A stretch of 16,962 bases of DNA from Cyclostephanos tholiformis (taxonomy: Eukaryota > Bacillariophyta > Thalassiosirophyceae > Thalassiosirales > Thalassiosiraceae): NCBI GenBank assembly GCA_036939975.1, contig JALLPB010000367.1, positions 1 through 16,962 of the forward strand. Direction: 5' to 3'. Positions 1-8,779 of the stretch are shown in pieces (position 1 is the stretch's first letter; each line of letters starts with the position of its first letter). The notes below the pieces were generated by a model. It was not told where the DNA came from and did not search any database. It saw only the letters and a list, made by a program, of their open reading frames with translations. The position numbers and the translations under genes are program-made.

Positions 1-97
1 GTTCCTCCCTATCCTGATCACACTAGATAGGAACCTAACCTAAAAATATATAATAAAATATTATTAAAAAAAAACAGTAGCCATCCTCAACAACAAC
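1..97 (+). promoter_or_regulatory. AT-rich upstream region with TATA-like tract before the ABC transporter gene
   Basis: An AT tract containing AAATATATAATAAAATATT lies at about 46-64, some 35-50 bases before the first ATG of the ABC gene, and could serve as a TATA-like element. A stop in frame with the ABC start lies at 65-67, so the reading frame cannot extend further upstream without a 5' exon outside the window. The first 33 bases can form an imperfect hairpin (GTTCC...CTATC paired with GATAG-GAAC). Promoter function is inferred from position and composition only. Confidence 0.35.
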
Positions 98-3000
98 ATG
101 TCGTCGATGTCGTCGTCGTCCATCGTCGACGTCCTATGCGGATTATGGTCGTTGGTATTGCCCCCCGGACCCCTACCAATATCGTCGTCATCATCGACGT
201 CGTCGACTACCACCACCACGACGGAATTATTGTACGACCTCCAACCGCTGGTATCGGCCCTGTCGATATCCTTCTGTCGGATGGTGATAAGGACGGGATC
301 GCTGACTTCCACGGCACCGTCGCGATCGTCCGATCTCGCGCCACCCGCACCATATTCGTCGTCGTCGTCTTCCTCTGCCGAAGCCGAAATCGAAACCGCC
401 CCCTCCGTCGGGACGACGACGACGACGGACATGGGAGGAGGGGGCGGTACGGTCGCGACCGCGAACGACGACGGCGGGACGGCCGTAATGACGCCGTCAT
501 CCCCCCCTCCCCCGCGGCGATGGACGCGGTCGCCGCCGCCCATCATCATCGACGAACGATCGTCCCACCGTCGTCGTCGTCGCTCGGAATTCCTCTACCG
601 CGCGTCGGCATCGATATCCCTCGGTTGCATGGCGTACTCGTGCGAACTGCACGGTGGGGGTGTAGGAGGGACGACGGGGGATGGACCCCGGGGGGGATGG
701 GTGGGGGGGTATTGGAAAGATGTCCGCGCCCTCGCGTACGTCGCCCATTTGTCAAGTCACGTCCTGCCGTTCTTGTGGATGCACACGTGCGATCGCCGCC
801 GCGATCGCCGCGATCGCCGTCGCGATGATGGAGCGGTCGTCCCCAAGTCGATCGTCGCCGGGGATGGCAAGGACGGCGATGGACCACGACGGCGGATCGG
901 GTCGAACGCGGCGACGATGTTCATCGCGACCCTCGTGGTCGTGATCGTCGCAATCGTCGTAATCGTCGTCGTGGCGGTATCGCCCCCCCCGTCCGTCCAT
1001 CGACGCCCTCGCGCGCTCATCGTGCGCGCATTGCGCTACATGTTCCCCCTCGACGAGATGCGCGCGTCGTACGACGCATTGCGTCGTACCCTATACGACG
1101 ACGACGATCGCGATCGGGCGCTCTTCGATAACATGTGGCGACACCTGTTATTCGTCACGTTTCACGTACAGGTGGGGATGGGACACTTGGGCATCGATTT
1201 CCTGATGAGGGAACAGGAGAGGAAGAACGTGCTCGTTAGGATGGACGTCGACGACCGCGATGGCGGCGTCGGCGTCCGTGGTGGTGGTGGTGGCGGCGAT
1301 GGCGGCGATAATGGGGATGGCGCCGGCGGACGAGGCGGCGATGATAAGAACGGCGATGATCGCGACGACGGGAGGAGGAGGAGGATGGAGGGGGGAAGGA
1401 AGGGGACGGCGCACGATCCGAGTCGTGCATTCCGTCGTTCGGCGCCGTCGTTCATACTATTCGCGGTATTGCCTTACATGTTCCAAATCATATTCTTCGG
1501 TGAGTGTGGCATTTTTTCACGCGTGCGCGTGCGTGTCTATTTAATCCTTATTTTCGCGTGATTGGAGGGGGATTCGCCTGGGGTTGGGGGGGTGAGGGGG
1601 GACGTGAGGGGAGAGAGACGAGTGAATGATCGTTTTCTTCGTTTCCTTTTTTTCATCTCTCCTCGTCTTGCGTGCCCCGCCCTCCCCCCCCCCCACGCAC
1701 CCCACCGCATCCGCCTTCGTCGATGCTGCCGTGATGTGAGGGGAGGATTATATACTTCTCGAAGTACTTACACGCCTTCTCTAACGTCCCACTAACTACC
1801 TTCCTTTCGCGCCGACGACGCCGGGGCAATGGTCGACAAAACACGAAAACGAAAAACGAAAAAAAAAGGTAACCTGAACAAGTACGCGTTCGTTCAGGTC
1901 CGGGATCGCATCCATCGTACCGTGCGAATACGCGAGCTTTTCGAGCACGATGGTAGGCTGACGTCGGTATCGAACGATCCGAAATCGAGCATGGCTTTAT
2001 ACGCTCGTAGCGTCGATACCATAGTTACCACGGTGTACGACGTATTCAATCGGAAGCTATTCAGCCTTCCCAAGCTCCTGATACTGCCCGGCGTCATAGG
2101 GAGACAGCCCATGTTGCTGGTTAGGATATTCCCGTTCATATTCGCGACGGACGTCCTCAAGGGACGTATTGCCGCCACGGTAACGGACAGAATAGAGAAG
2201 TTCAAGAAGGAGGCGAAGGACGTCGACACGAGGAGGACGAAGGTTGAGCAGTTTGATACGAAGAATGCAGAGTTGGTGAGTATAGTTTGTCAATGTAACG
2301 TTTTGTATGTTTCCTATGGGAGGGGACATGCCGTCGCGATGTGGCCGAGTTCGTGTTTTTCTCACCCAAGTTTTTCGACTTCGTCGCTCATATTCCGTTT
2401 TTCAACTCCCTCCCATTTGTCAGCTTCGTCGATCGGGAAGCGGTGCGACCGAGTTCACGCAACGGCGGTGGGACGATCTGACGTTGGAATATCAATCGAA
2501 GAGGGCGGCGGTCGACCTCCTTGAGCGTACCCGGGGTCACTTTTTGTGGTGAGGATAAAAAAAACCCCTCTTATGCAACCTCGCGATTACACGCCTCTGA
2601 CTTGAATTAATAACGTTACTTCCCCCTGCTCCCCATGCAGGTTGCAACGCAGTTTCATCTTCGTTGCACTGATCGATTGCGCCCTGGCAAAATTGTTGGC
2701 TGAGGGGACTATAGTACTTAGCGAAATTTACGTCTTCAGCAGGGCCATAGAAGACGTCGTGGATTTGCTCCTCATCCGGAGCCGATCCGAGTCGGAATTG
2801 GCGACGCTCATGAGCGAGGTGGAGAGGCTGAAATCGTTGAACGAAATTTGGAGCAAGAGCAGGGAGCATCAGTTGCTGCCGTGTCGCATCGAACGCTCGG
2901 GTGATAGCATCGTTCTGAAGAATATCCGGTACTCGCGAGGTACCGCCTCCGTGTCCGTGGAACATTTGGTGATAGGACCGGGGATTTACGCTCTGACCGG

Positions 3001-4006
3001 AGGTAAGGAGACCTATATCGTCATTGATCATGCCCAATTAATATCTGCCCCGATTTCTCCTTCGCTCGACTAACTTGCATTAATCGACGATGGTTATTTA
3101 GCGAACGGAAGCGGCAAAAGTACACTTTTTCGACTGCTGATGGCGTGTGAAAGCAACAGCAGACCCATAGACTTGCACGAAAGCATCGAATTGGTGACCC
3201 CATTACATCAATGGGATTTTTCGGACGAATCGATCTCATCCAAGGAATCATGCCAAAATCCTACTGAAAGTTGCGCGTTAGTCAAGGGGAGCGAATCCAT
3301 CGATGATCATATACTTGTGACATCGATCACTTTGCCTTCGTCGGACATAGTCGAAATATCGCAGAATTTTTATTGGCCGCTCTATTCGCGCCCGATCGAT
3401 TGGATTTGTCAAGAACATATGACGCCCGCTTCGAACGCAACCGCGAGGGAGGCATGTACCCTAAGAGTCGTCGAAGAGTTACAATCGCTTTCCTTCTCTC
3501 GTTCCCTGGAGGATGATAGATTGGATCGATCTGGCACATCCGAGCTAATAAGTCTTGCAAAGATTAATGATGCGTCAGCCCTAGCGATTGAGTTGTTCGA
3601 AGAAAAAGAAGATTGGTTCAGCACACTTAGTGGCGGCCAAAAAGCAAAAGTCGAACTCGTGCGAAAATTGTTTTTACATTATCAATGCCCCAGTGTCGTG
3701 CTTGGTGAGTTCAATTTGGCTAGAGTCAGTGTTCACTACGCATTCCTCACCGATTTCTTCCAACTTTGTTCAGTTGATGAGACCATGGCTCCGTTGGATC
3801 CCGCGTCGAAGGCCCAAATTATGTCAAAATTGAAAGCGTTCTGCAAACGCAGCGTTGTGTTGGTCATTTACCATACAGATGTCAGGCGAAGTCCTTCTCC
3901 ATCAGATCCTACATCAGAAGAGGATGCATGTGTTCATAGCAATTCATTCTTCGATTTCAACTTGCACGTTTTTGATAAGCGTCTCATGACTCGCCCCCTG
4001 TGTTAG
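98..4006 (+). CDS. ABC half-transporter (membrane domain plus nucleotide-binding domain), ABCD-like, six exons
   Basis: Exons 98-1499, 1869-2275, 2424-2548, 2641-3002, 3102-3704 and 3774-4006 join with compatible phases into 1,043 codons plus a stop. All introns are GT-AG. The ATP-binding domain is complete. Walker A (TGANGSGKST, about residues 764-773) is assembled across the 3002/3102 junction, with a Q-loop-like SQNFYWPL, signature LSGGQ (941-945), Walker B VVLVDE (about 964-969) assembled across 3704/3774, D-loop PLDPAS and an H-loop histidine at about 1000. Upstream, residues about 450-765 resemble the membrane domain of peroxisomal ABCD half-transporters: a helix ending PYMFQIIFFG, then FVQVRDRIHRTV and a degenerate SNDPKSS where the family has NPDQ. 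Residues 1-440 are low complexity (Ser, Asp, Gly, Arg runs) with a hydrophobic stretch at about 271-294. ABC membership is strong; ABCD assignment, substrate and organelle are inferred. The start could lie at a later ATG. Confidence 0.82.
1500..1868 (+). other. Intron 1 of the ABC transporter gene
   Basis: Donor G|GTGAGT at 1500; acceptor AAAAAAAAAG|GT at 1868. A branch-point-like CACTAAC lies near 1792-1798, and no AG occurs between it and the chosen acceptor, which supports an otherwise odd acceptor preceded by purines. The choice restores phase and joins a membrane helix (IIFFG) to NLNKYAFVQVRDRI, as expected for the family. At 369 bases it is the longest intron in the window. Confidence 0.7.
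2276..2423 (+). other. Intron 2 of the ABC transporter gene
   Basis: Donor TTG|GTGAGT and acceptor TTTGTCAG, phase 0, 148 bases. It joins ...FDTKNAEL to LRRSGSGATEF, restoring one frame. Confidence 0.7.
2549..2640 (+). other. Intron 3 of the ABC transporter gene
   Basis: Donor TTTGTG|GTGAGG and acceptor CCCATGCAG, phase 2, 92 bases, with a pyrimidine-rich tract before the acceptor. It joins GHFLW to LQRSFIFVAL. Confidence 0.8.
3003..3101 (+). other. Intron 4 of the ABC transporter gene, splitting the Walker A motif
   Basis: Donor GGAG|GTAAGG and acceptor TTATTTAG, phase 1, 99 bases. Splicing creates TGANGSGKST, which confirms both boundaries. Confidence 0.9.
3705..3773 (+). other. Intron 5 of the ABC transporter gene, splitting Walker B, with no in-frame stop
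   Basis: Donor CTTG|GTGAGT and acceptor TTGTTCAG, phase 1, 69 bases. Splicing creates VVLVDETMAPLD, the Walker B and D-loop. The intron length is a multiple of three and it contains no in-frame stop, so an unspliced message would stay open but would carry 23 extra residues between the hydrophobic strand and the Walker B aspartate. Confidence 0.9.
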
Positions 4007-4430
4007 AGTTCTATGAATGGAGGGCACTTCCAAAATATCTATCAGTCAGAGAATTGTGAGTAACTCTGAAGATGCAGCCTCGAATCGAGGAATGTTTGGT
4101 TTCATATCGAAAAGCCATTCATGTGTATTGTGTAGCGTGGTATTGACCAGTGACACATAACCCGCATGATTGATTCGCTGATTTTTTTCGACCGATACAA
4201 TTCAGCGTTGCTTTGTGCCGTGGGACCCCCTTCCTGTCTAAGTACTCTTGCCCTTCCTAGCTGCTTGCCTCCTTTCATAAAAAAAAATCTATCAATGTAA
4301 ACAAGCATACTATCATTTGGTGGATTCTTTAAACAATCAATGGCATTCTGGGTACTCTGGCGTCTCCATTCAAAGCCCAAGCATTCAAGTGTTTGTCTCG
4401 AAAGTTCGAGCCTACCTACGAGTTGTGACC
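4007..4430. other. Intergenic region between the ABC and HMG genes
   Basis: No conserved coding sequence is visible. It holds the ABC 3' flank and the HMG 5' flank. A 13-base palindrome CCTCGAATCGAGG lies at 4078-4090 and an A-rich run at about 4278-4287. A long open frame on - runs through here and into the HMG 5' exon, but its acidic part is the antisense of the polyproline codons, so it is treated as chance. Confidence 0.5.
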
Positions 4431-6162
4431 ATGTCTCAATACGAAACACCAAATTCTTATGGTTCAACTTCTCCCGAACAAATCCAATATGCCCGCGATC
4501 ACCATCATCATTGCTTTCCTCCTCCTCCTCCCCTTCCCCCGCTTCCGTCATTATTGGGCGGCCAAGCAATTCCTCCTCCGAGACCCGGCGTCTACCAGGG
4601 TTTTGCACCACATTTCTATGTCCCTACCCCTGCCAAGGGAGAAAGCTTTGCGAATGAAAACGTGAAGATGGCAGCGCTGCCGAGGAGGTGCGACGACGGC
4701 GACGACGGCGACGAGTCGTCGTCGTACGAGAATTCCCATGTTCCATCGGACTTCGCCGACTCTTCACCAACGGTGATCCGCCACCACTCGAACAGCGGCC
4801 CATTTGAACGCCATCGTATCACGGCGCATCCCACGAGCATGCGCGAGAATCCATTACTCAGTCCACAAATGCCGTCACTCTTTCCCTCTTGGACAGTCAC
4901 TCCGAACGACGTCGCTCTTCAGCAGAGGTCGTCAGCGTCTCCGGTCGCAACCGGTCATAGCGGTCCCTACTTCAGCGATGCCCCATCTCTTCTTTGCGCG
5001 GGGAGCGGCTCGTCGGAATTCTCCTCTTCATCTTACTCGTCGGCGACCACCTCGAAGACTCGTCCAGTCCCCGCAAAGTCGGCATTCATGTGCTTTTGCG
5101 AGGCGAAGGGCAAAGAGATTTCCATCAGGAATGCGGTAAGTCTGAAACCAAAGGTTCGAAGTTTACTATGATGACTACATACACCTCACACAGGAAAAAT
5201 GATTCCGCACCCAGGAAACGTGCGGCTTCGTCGAGGCCGTGGCTATGGAATGGCGAAGTTTACCCCTTCACAAGAAGGCGTATTGGGAGGGCATCGCCGC
5301 AAACGAAAAGGCAAGATTCGTCAAGGAGAGGGACGCATTATGTAAGGCTCATAAGGGGCCACTTCGGAAGCTGCGCGCCAAGAAGGATCCGGTGAGCAAA
5401 CAGAAAACACAACAAAATTGACGGCTTTTTGCGGTAACTTGTTGCATTCGAATAAGCTCACAAAAATTTTCACCTCGTTGTCGTAATTGCTCGAAGCTGG
5501 CGCCCAAACGTCCTATGAGTGCATTTCTCATGTATGCTCAGCAGAAGCGTGGGCAGCTACAACGTGAAAATCCTGACGTGCCCAACTCCGATATCTCCCG
5601 CCTTTTAGGAGAGCTATGGCGAGGCGCGGGAGTGGCCGAAAAGCGCCCCTTCCTGGAGCGGGAGCAAGCTGAGAGAAAAATGTACAAGGTCAAGATGGAA
5701 AAATGGCGGAACAATCAAAAGCTGGAGAGATCTATGAAGACATCTTTGAAAAAGGGGTCGTGCGCTAGGATCCCCGATTGTCGTCAGGATGTTCCATCCT
5801 GCGCTCATGAGGAAACACAACCTCGATATGGTGAGAGGAGAAGCTGAACTGTACGGAATCCTAATGCCGATCCGTCTTCATTTGTCAGGTCGCCGACCGA
5901 TTTTTTTCTTTCCCAATGTGCCGCAGGTCCTTCCGAGCAAGGTACAAATTCGACGGGGTACCTCACATCGTCGTCAATGCGTCGCTCCCAGCGTCGCGAG
6001 GAGAGCAACGCTGAAGATGAAGGTGGGGCCTCTCTTCCTTACCACCAATACAACCACGATGTTGGTAGTTGGACCCAGATGTACAACCAAGAGGAGGCCC
6101 GACCTAGGTATATTTACCCGAGGCCACGTGAAGATGAGCACCACTTAGTAAGCGGGCGATAG
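4431..6162 (+). CDS. Tandem HMG-box protein, four exons
   Basis: Exons 4431-5135, 5215-5391, 5497-5830 and 5927-6162 join to 483 codons plus a TAG stop. The N-terminal 210 residues are disordered, with a His run, a polyproline stretch (about 30-38), an acidic patch (about 88-95) and Ser-rich segments. HMG box A (about 212-280) runs from PAKSAFMCFCEAKGKE, across the first intron, to MEWRSLPLHKKAYW and EKARFVKERD. HMG box B (about 297-367) starts PKRPMSAFLMYAQQKR and has the core Trp in LGELWRGA and KRPFLEREQAERKMY. HMG boxes bend DNA, so a nuclear chromatin or transcription role is expected from the family. The C-terminal 115 residues are charged and unlike any domain I recognise. The ATG at 4431 has ACC just before it; the frame is open further upstream (back to about 4317) without an ATG, so a 5' exon is possible. 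Neighbours give no functional hint. Confidence 0.87.
5136..5214 (+). other. Intron 1 of the HMG-box gene
   Basis: Donor GCG|GTAAGT and acceptor GCACCCAG, phase 0, 79 bases. An earlier AG at 5193 would bring an in-frame TGA, so 5214 is preferred. Splicing completes HMG box A. Confidence 0.85.
5392..5496 (+). other. Intron 2 of the HMG-box gene
   Basis: Donor CCG|GTGAGC and acceptor TGCTCGAAG, phase 0, 105 bases. It separates HMG box A from box B and joins AKKDP to LAPKRPMSAF. Confidence 0.8.
5831..5926 (+). other. Intron 3 of the HMG-box gene
   Basis: Donor TATG|GTGAGA and acceptor GTGCCGCAG, phase 1, 96 bases, preceded by a T-rich tract (TTTTTTTCTTTCCC). It joins QPRYG to PSEQGTNS. An alternative acceptor TTTGTCAG at 5887 exists but gives a poorer continuation. 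Confidence 0.7.
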
Positions 6163-6255
6163 TAGTTCGGAGAGTACTTAATCATCTTTTGTGGAGTTTT
6201 TATTGCGTGTTATATTCACACGCAATTTTAATTATTTGAATGTCTAATGCTGGGG

Positions 6256-6430
6256 TACTGAATGGCGCTCTTGGCGATGAAGTACTGATATTTGGTATGT
6301 GCTCGCTCTATCTGTCATCCTGCGAACTCTGTGAAGCAGCAATACTGAATGGCTCTCTTGGCGATGAAATACTGATGCTTGATATTATGTGCACGCTCTA
6401 TCTGTCATTGTGGACTCAGTGAAGCATCAA
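6256..6430 (+). repeat. Two-copy tandem duplication, 87/88 bp, in the 3' flank of the HMG gene
   Basis: Unit 1 (6256-6342) and unit 2 (6343-6430) both start TACTGAATGGC and share CTCTTGGCGATGAA, CTCTATCTGTCAT and GTGAAGCA. They differ by scattered substitutions and small indels. One frame is open through both copies, giving LNGALGDE and LNGSLGDE, but there is no sign of selection on codons and it lies just after the HMG stop, so it is most simply a duplicated 3' UTR or intergenic segment. Confidence 0.8.
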
Positions 6431-6791
6431 TTTCTTGCGCAAAATTAGAAGTAGAGCTCGGCCCATAAGTATGCGTCTCGGTTGCTGGACGATAGTACAC
6501 GACAAGCCAACAAACCCGGCGAAGGGAGTATTGATACTAGAAGAACTGTGAAAGAAGGTTAAACAGGAGCAGAACAAAACATATACAGGCGTGGTACGAT
6601 AAGTAGGATGAAAAATATCGATAAGGTTTATTACATTTTACAGTTCTATCGATACCTCCCCTTCCCCCCCCCCCGAAGATATAACTTGCCCTTGAAACGA
6701 ATACTTTTAATGGTTCGGCAAGACTTGAATTACCCCCGAAGTGCATCCTTGAAATCAAAAATTTGAAGAAAATTACTGTCGAAGGAAGAGC
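6431..6791. other. Spacer between convergent genes
   Basis: This is the shared 3' flank of the HMG gene (+) and the secreted-protein gene (-). It includes a C-rich run (CCCTTCCCCCCCCCCCG) at about 6660-6675. No conserved coding sequence or RNA gene was recognised. Both transcripts probably end here. Confidence 0.5.
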
Positions 6792-7589
6792 TTAGGCTTC
6801 CTCGGTGATCGTGGCTCCATCAATATCGGTAGTCGCGAATGTACCGCATAGGATTGTTTCCTTATCAGACTCCTCGACCTTGCCCCTGACGATCATCTTG
6901 GGCGCCGGATAGCCTGTTCCAAGCCCATCGGTTATCTTGTCGAACTTGTCACTTGGGAAACCGGCGGACTTCGTATCGCCGCTCGAACCGAACAAGCACT
7001 GACACGTGAACTGATCCTTGCCCGAACAGGTGTAATCGATGCCGACCAAATCGCCCGCGCCAGTCTCTAGGCACTTCTTACCGCAATCGTCGAAGTCGTC
7101 GGCGTCTTTCTTGAGTTCCCCGGATGAGAAGGTATTCCCGGCCGCATCCTTGCATTCGCCGTCATAGAGATACTTCGCCTTGATCTCGCTCCCGAGGCCT
7201 AGGCCTACGAATGAGTTTGCCCAGCGTTCCTCGTCGCAAGTGTCGTGCGTGGGCTTGGGTGTGGGCTCGGGTGTGGGCTCGGGTGTGGGCTCGGTCGTCC
7301 CTGGGATCGGGATGTGCGAAACGGGGGCTAGCGAGGGAACGGGGGGTGGCGTGGATGGAACTGGGGGTGGCGTGGATGGAACGGGGGGTGGCGTGGGCCC
7401 GGGAGGTGGCGTGGCCGGATCGGGCTGCATGCACATTGCATCGACGAGCTTTCGCATTTGCCTAGCGCGTTGACGCGCGGCGTCGCCGCGAACGTGACGA
7501 CGACCGCCGGTAGTGGAGAGTTTGGCAGGGGCGGCGGAAGTGCCCGAGACGGCAAGGATGGCGATGAGGGATAGGGCGGAGATATTCAT
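6792..7589 (-). CDS. Secreted Cys-rich protein with Pro/Thr hinge
   Basis: A single exon encodes 265 residues from ATG at 7589 to TAA... the stop just before 6792. Residues 1-20 are a clear signal peptide (MNISALSLIAILAVSGTSAA). Then comes a basic stretch (about 29-47, GRRHVRG...RQMRK), which could be a propeptide cleavage region, and a Pro-rich hinge (57-114) with three VPSTPPP-type heptads and EPTP tetrads. The C-terminal domain (118-250) has eight cysteines (118, 146, 169, 173, 188, 196, 198, 248). Its C-xxx-C, GIDYTC and CQC pattern resembles PAN/Apple-like modules common in secreted algal proteins. A wall, frustule-associated or extracellular binding role is only inference. It is convergent with the HMG gene and has its own upstream AT-rich promoter-like region. 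Gene reality is near certain from the signal peptide, hinge and cysteine pattern; function is unknown. Confidence 0.87.
   Translation of the reverse strand: MNISALSLIAILAVSGTSAAPAKLSTTGGRRHVRGDAARQRARQMRKLVDAMCMQPDPATPPPGPTPPPVPSTPPPVPSTPPPVPSLAPVSHIPIPGTTEPTPEPTPEPTPKPTHDTCDEERWANSFVGLGLGSEIKAKYLYDGECKDAAGNTFSSGELKKDADDFDDCGKKCLETGAGDLVGIDYTCSGKDQFTCQCLFGSSGDTKSAGFPSDKFDKITDGLGTGYPAPKMIVRGKVEESDKETILCGTFATTDIDGATITEEA
7253..7295 (-). repeat. 12-bp in-frame minisatellite coding EPTP tetrads
   Basis: On + the unit GGTGTGGGCTCG recurs three to four times in tandem. On the coding (-) strand it gives EPTPEPTPEPTPKPT. The repeat keeps frame, so it can expand or contract the hinge without breaking the protein. 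Confidence 0.9.
7336..7398 (-). repeat. 21-bp in-frame minisatellite coding proline-rich heptads
   Basis: The + unit GGAACGGGGGGTGGCGTGGAT is repeated three times with minor changes (one G/T position; the last copy diverges at its end). It encodes VPSTPPP-type heptads in the hinge of the secreted protein. Confidence 0.88.
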
Positions 7590-7690
7590 TCTTGCTTTTC
7601 GTTTCGAGGGGTGTGTGTGGAATGTGTTGGGATGATGGGGGATGAAAAATGCAGATGGAATTGGAAATATATAATAAATAAATCGTGAGA
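7590..7690 (-). promoter_or_regulatory. Promoter-like region of the secreted-protein gene
   Basis: On -, an AT tract (ATTTATTATATATTTCC, + positions about 7664-7681) lies about 75-95 bases before the ATG, followed by a C/A-rich leader (CATCCCCCATCATCCC, CACACACACCCC) and AAGCAAGA before the start. A TATA-like role is inferred. Confidence 0.4.
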
Positions 7691-8700
7691 GAGAATACTA
7701 GTAAGTGTGACCGCGCTTCGATTTCATTTTTGGATTCTAATGGAAATTCATAAATTATGAGATTTTCTCGTTCTTTTTATCATGGGAAACAGTAGTCTTG
7801 ACGATTTAGATCGATTTTCAGACAACTAAAAAGATGGTGACATAAAGAGATCAATGATGAAAAAATATCAAGGTGGTTATCGTGTAAAAATCGCATCCGA
7901 CATAAAGACTTTTGTCTTGTCTTTTAATACGAGATGCGAAATGAGAATGCTGGTAAGAGGGATCTCTGGACCAAAACTTTTTGTTCCGAGTATGTAGGGT
8001 TGTACTGGTGAAAAATCGCCCAAAAATCGCTGAGCTTAATTCAATTTTTGCAATTTTAGTCCGGCCCAAAACTGAACTAAAATTGAGGCAATTTTTCCTG
8101 GACTAAAACCGAAAAGTACTAGTTCCACCATACTCGATCATCTCATTGGGGCGGCGACGGCGAAATAATGATGGAAGAGGGCACACGACAATCAGCTAAC
8201 AAGGGAAATGTTGGCGATGACGGCATGGCGACAACAGCGGCGGCAGGTGCAATGATGTCTGTGGTGGTGGTGGTGGTGGCGACAGCGACAGAAGATGGAT
8301 GGCAATGGCGATGGATAACAATGATGACAAACGACTACAATGGTGGATGACAACAACAATAAATGAACAATGGAAGTCAGTTATGACAAACAAGGAAGGC
8401 GGAAGGACGTCGAGGGGAAGGGGTCCAATGTGGAGATGCAGGATGCGATGATGATGAAAGGGGGAGGATAATTGAGACCACGATAATATTTATCAGTTCC
8501 TAGCGCACATGTTAAGGCCAAATTGAAAAAAATTGTCCAGCTCAAAAAAAGTCCGCCCAGAGCTGTAAGGCTCGAGCCAGCCAAAATTTTTTTGTTTCAG
8601 CACATTTTAGCGAGGAATCAAAAAAAGTTTGTCCAACCACGGTCAGCTTCAAGATTTAGGTGTATTATTTTTGCTCCCCCCTTAATAAGTCACTGAATAA
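7690..8700. other. Non-coding transition region with simple sequence
   Basis: No convincing gene. From about 7.7 kb CpG becomes scarce and the sequence AT-rich. A 10-bp inverted repeat CAATTTTAGT/ACTAAAATTG lies at about 8050-8059 and 8073-8082. Between about 8150 and 8420 there is degenerate triplet-like sequence (GGCGACGGCG, ATGATGG, ACAACAACAATAA) including a (GTG)6 run at about 8259-8279. Short open frames here are explained by the repeats. Confidence 0.5.
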
Positions 8701-8779
8701 AAAGATCTAGACCAGGGTAGAATTAAGTTGGGCACAATCCAACAAAAAGTGAAGGATGAAAACATTGTAACATCGCCAT

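Noticed and set aside
136..828. Overlapping long open frames on both strands across ABC exon 1
   Set aside because: GC-rich triplet repeats (CGT/CGA/TCG) keep several frames open at once; only the frame of 98-1499 splices into the ABC protein.
791..830. Repeated GCGATCGC-like words resembling cyanobacterial HIP1
   Set aside because: They are a by-product of the Arg/Asp codon repeats in a eukaryotic gene with introns.
4395..4420. GTTCGAGCC resembling a tRNA T-arm
   Set aside because: No matching acceptor, D or anticodon arms could be built around it.
4102..4611. A 169-codon open frame on the minus strand with an acidic GEGEEEEE stretch
   Set aside because: It overlaps the HMG 5' exon in antisense; the acidic run is the complement of the polyproline codons, and no domain is visible.
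6240..6422. A 60-codon frame across the tandem duplication as a separate small gene
   Set aside because: Copy differences do not favour silent positions, and it sits in the probable 3' UTR of the HMG gene.
7180..7473. Plus-strand Gly/Val-rich open frame
   Set aside because: It is the antisense shadow of the proline-rich hinge of the secreted protein.
8168..8350. A 60-codon plus-strand frame with a Val run
   Set aside because: It is explained by the (GTG)n and GAT/GGC simple sequence.
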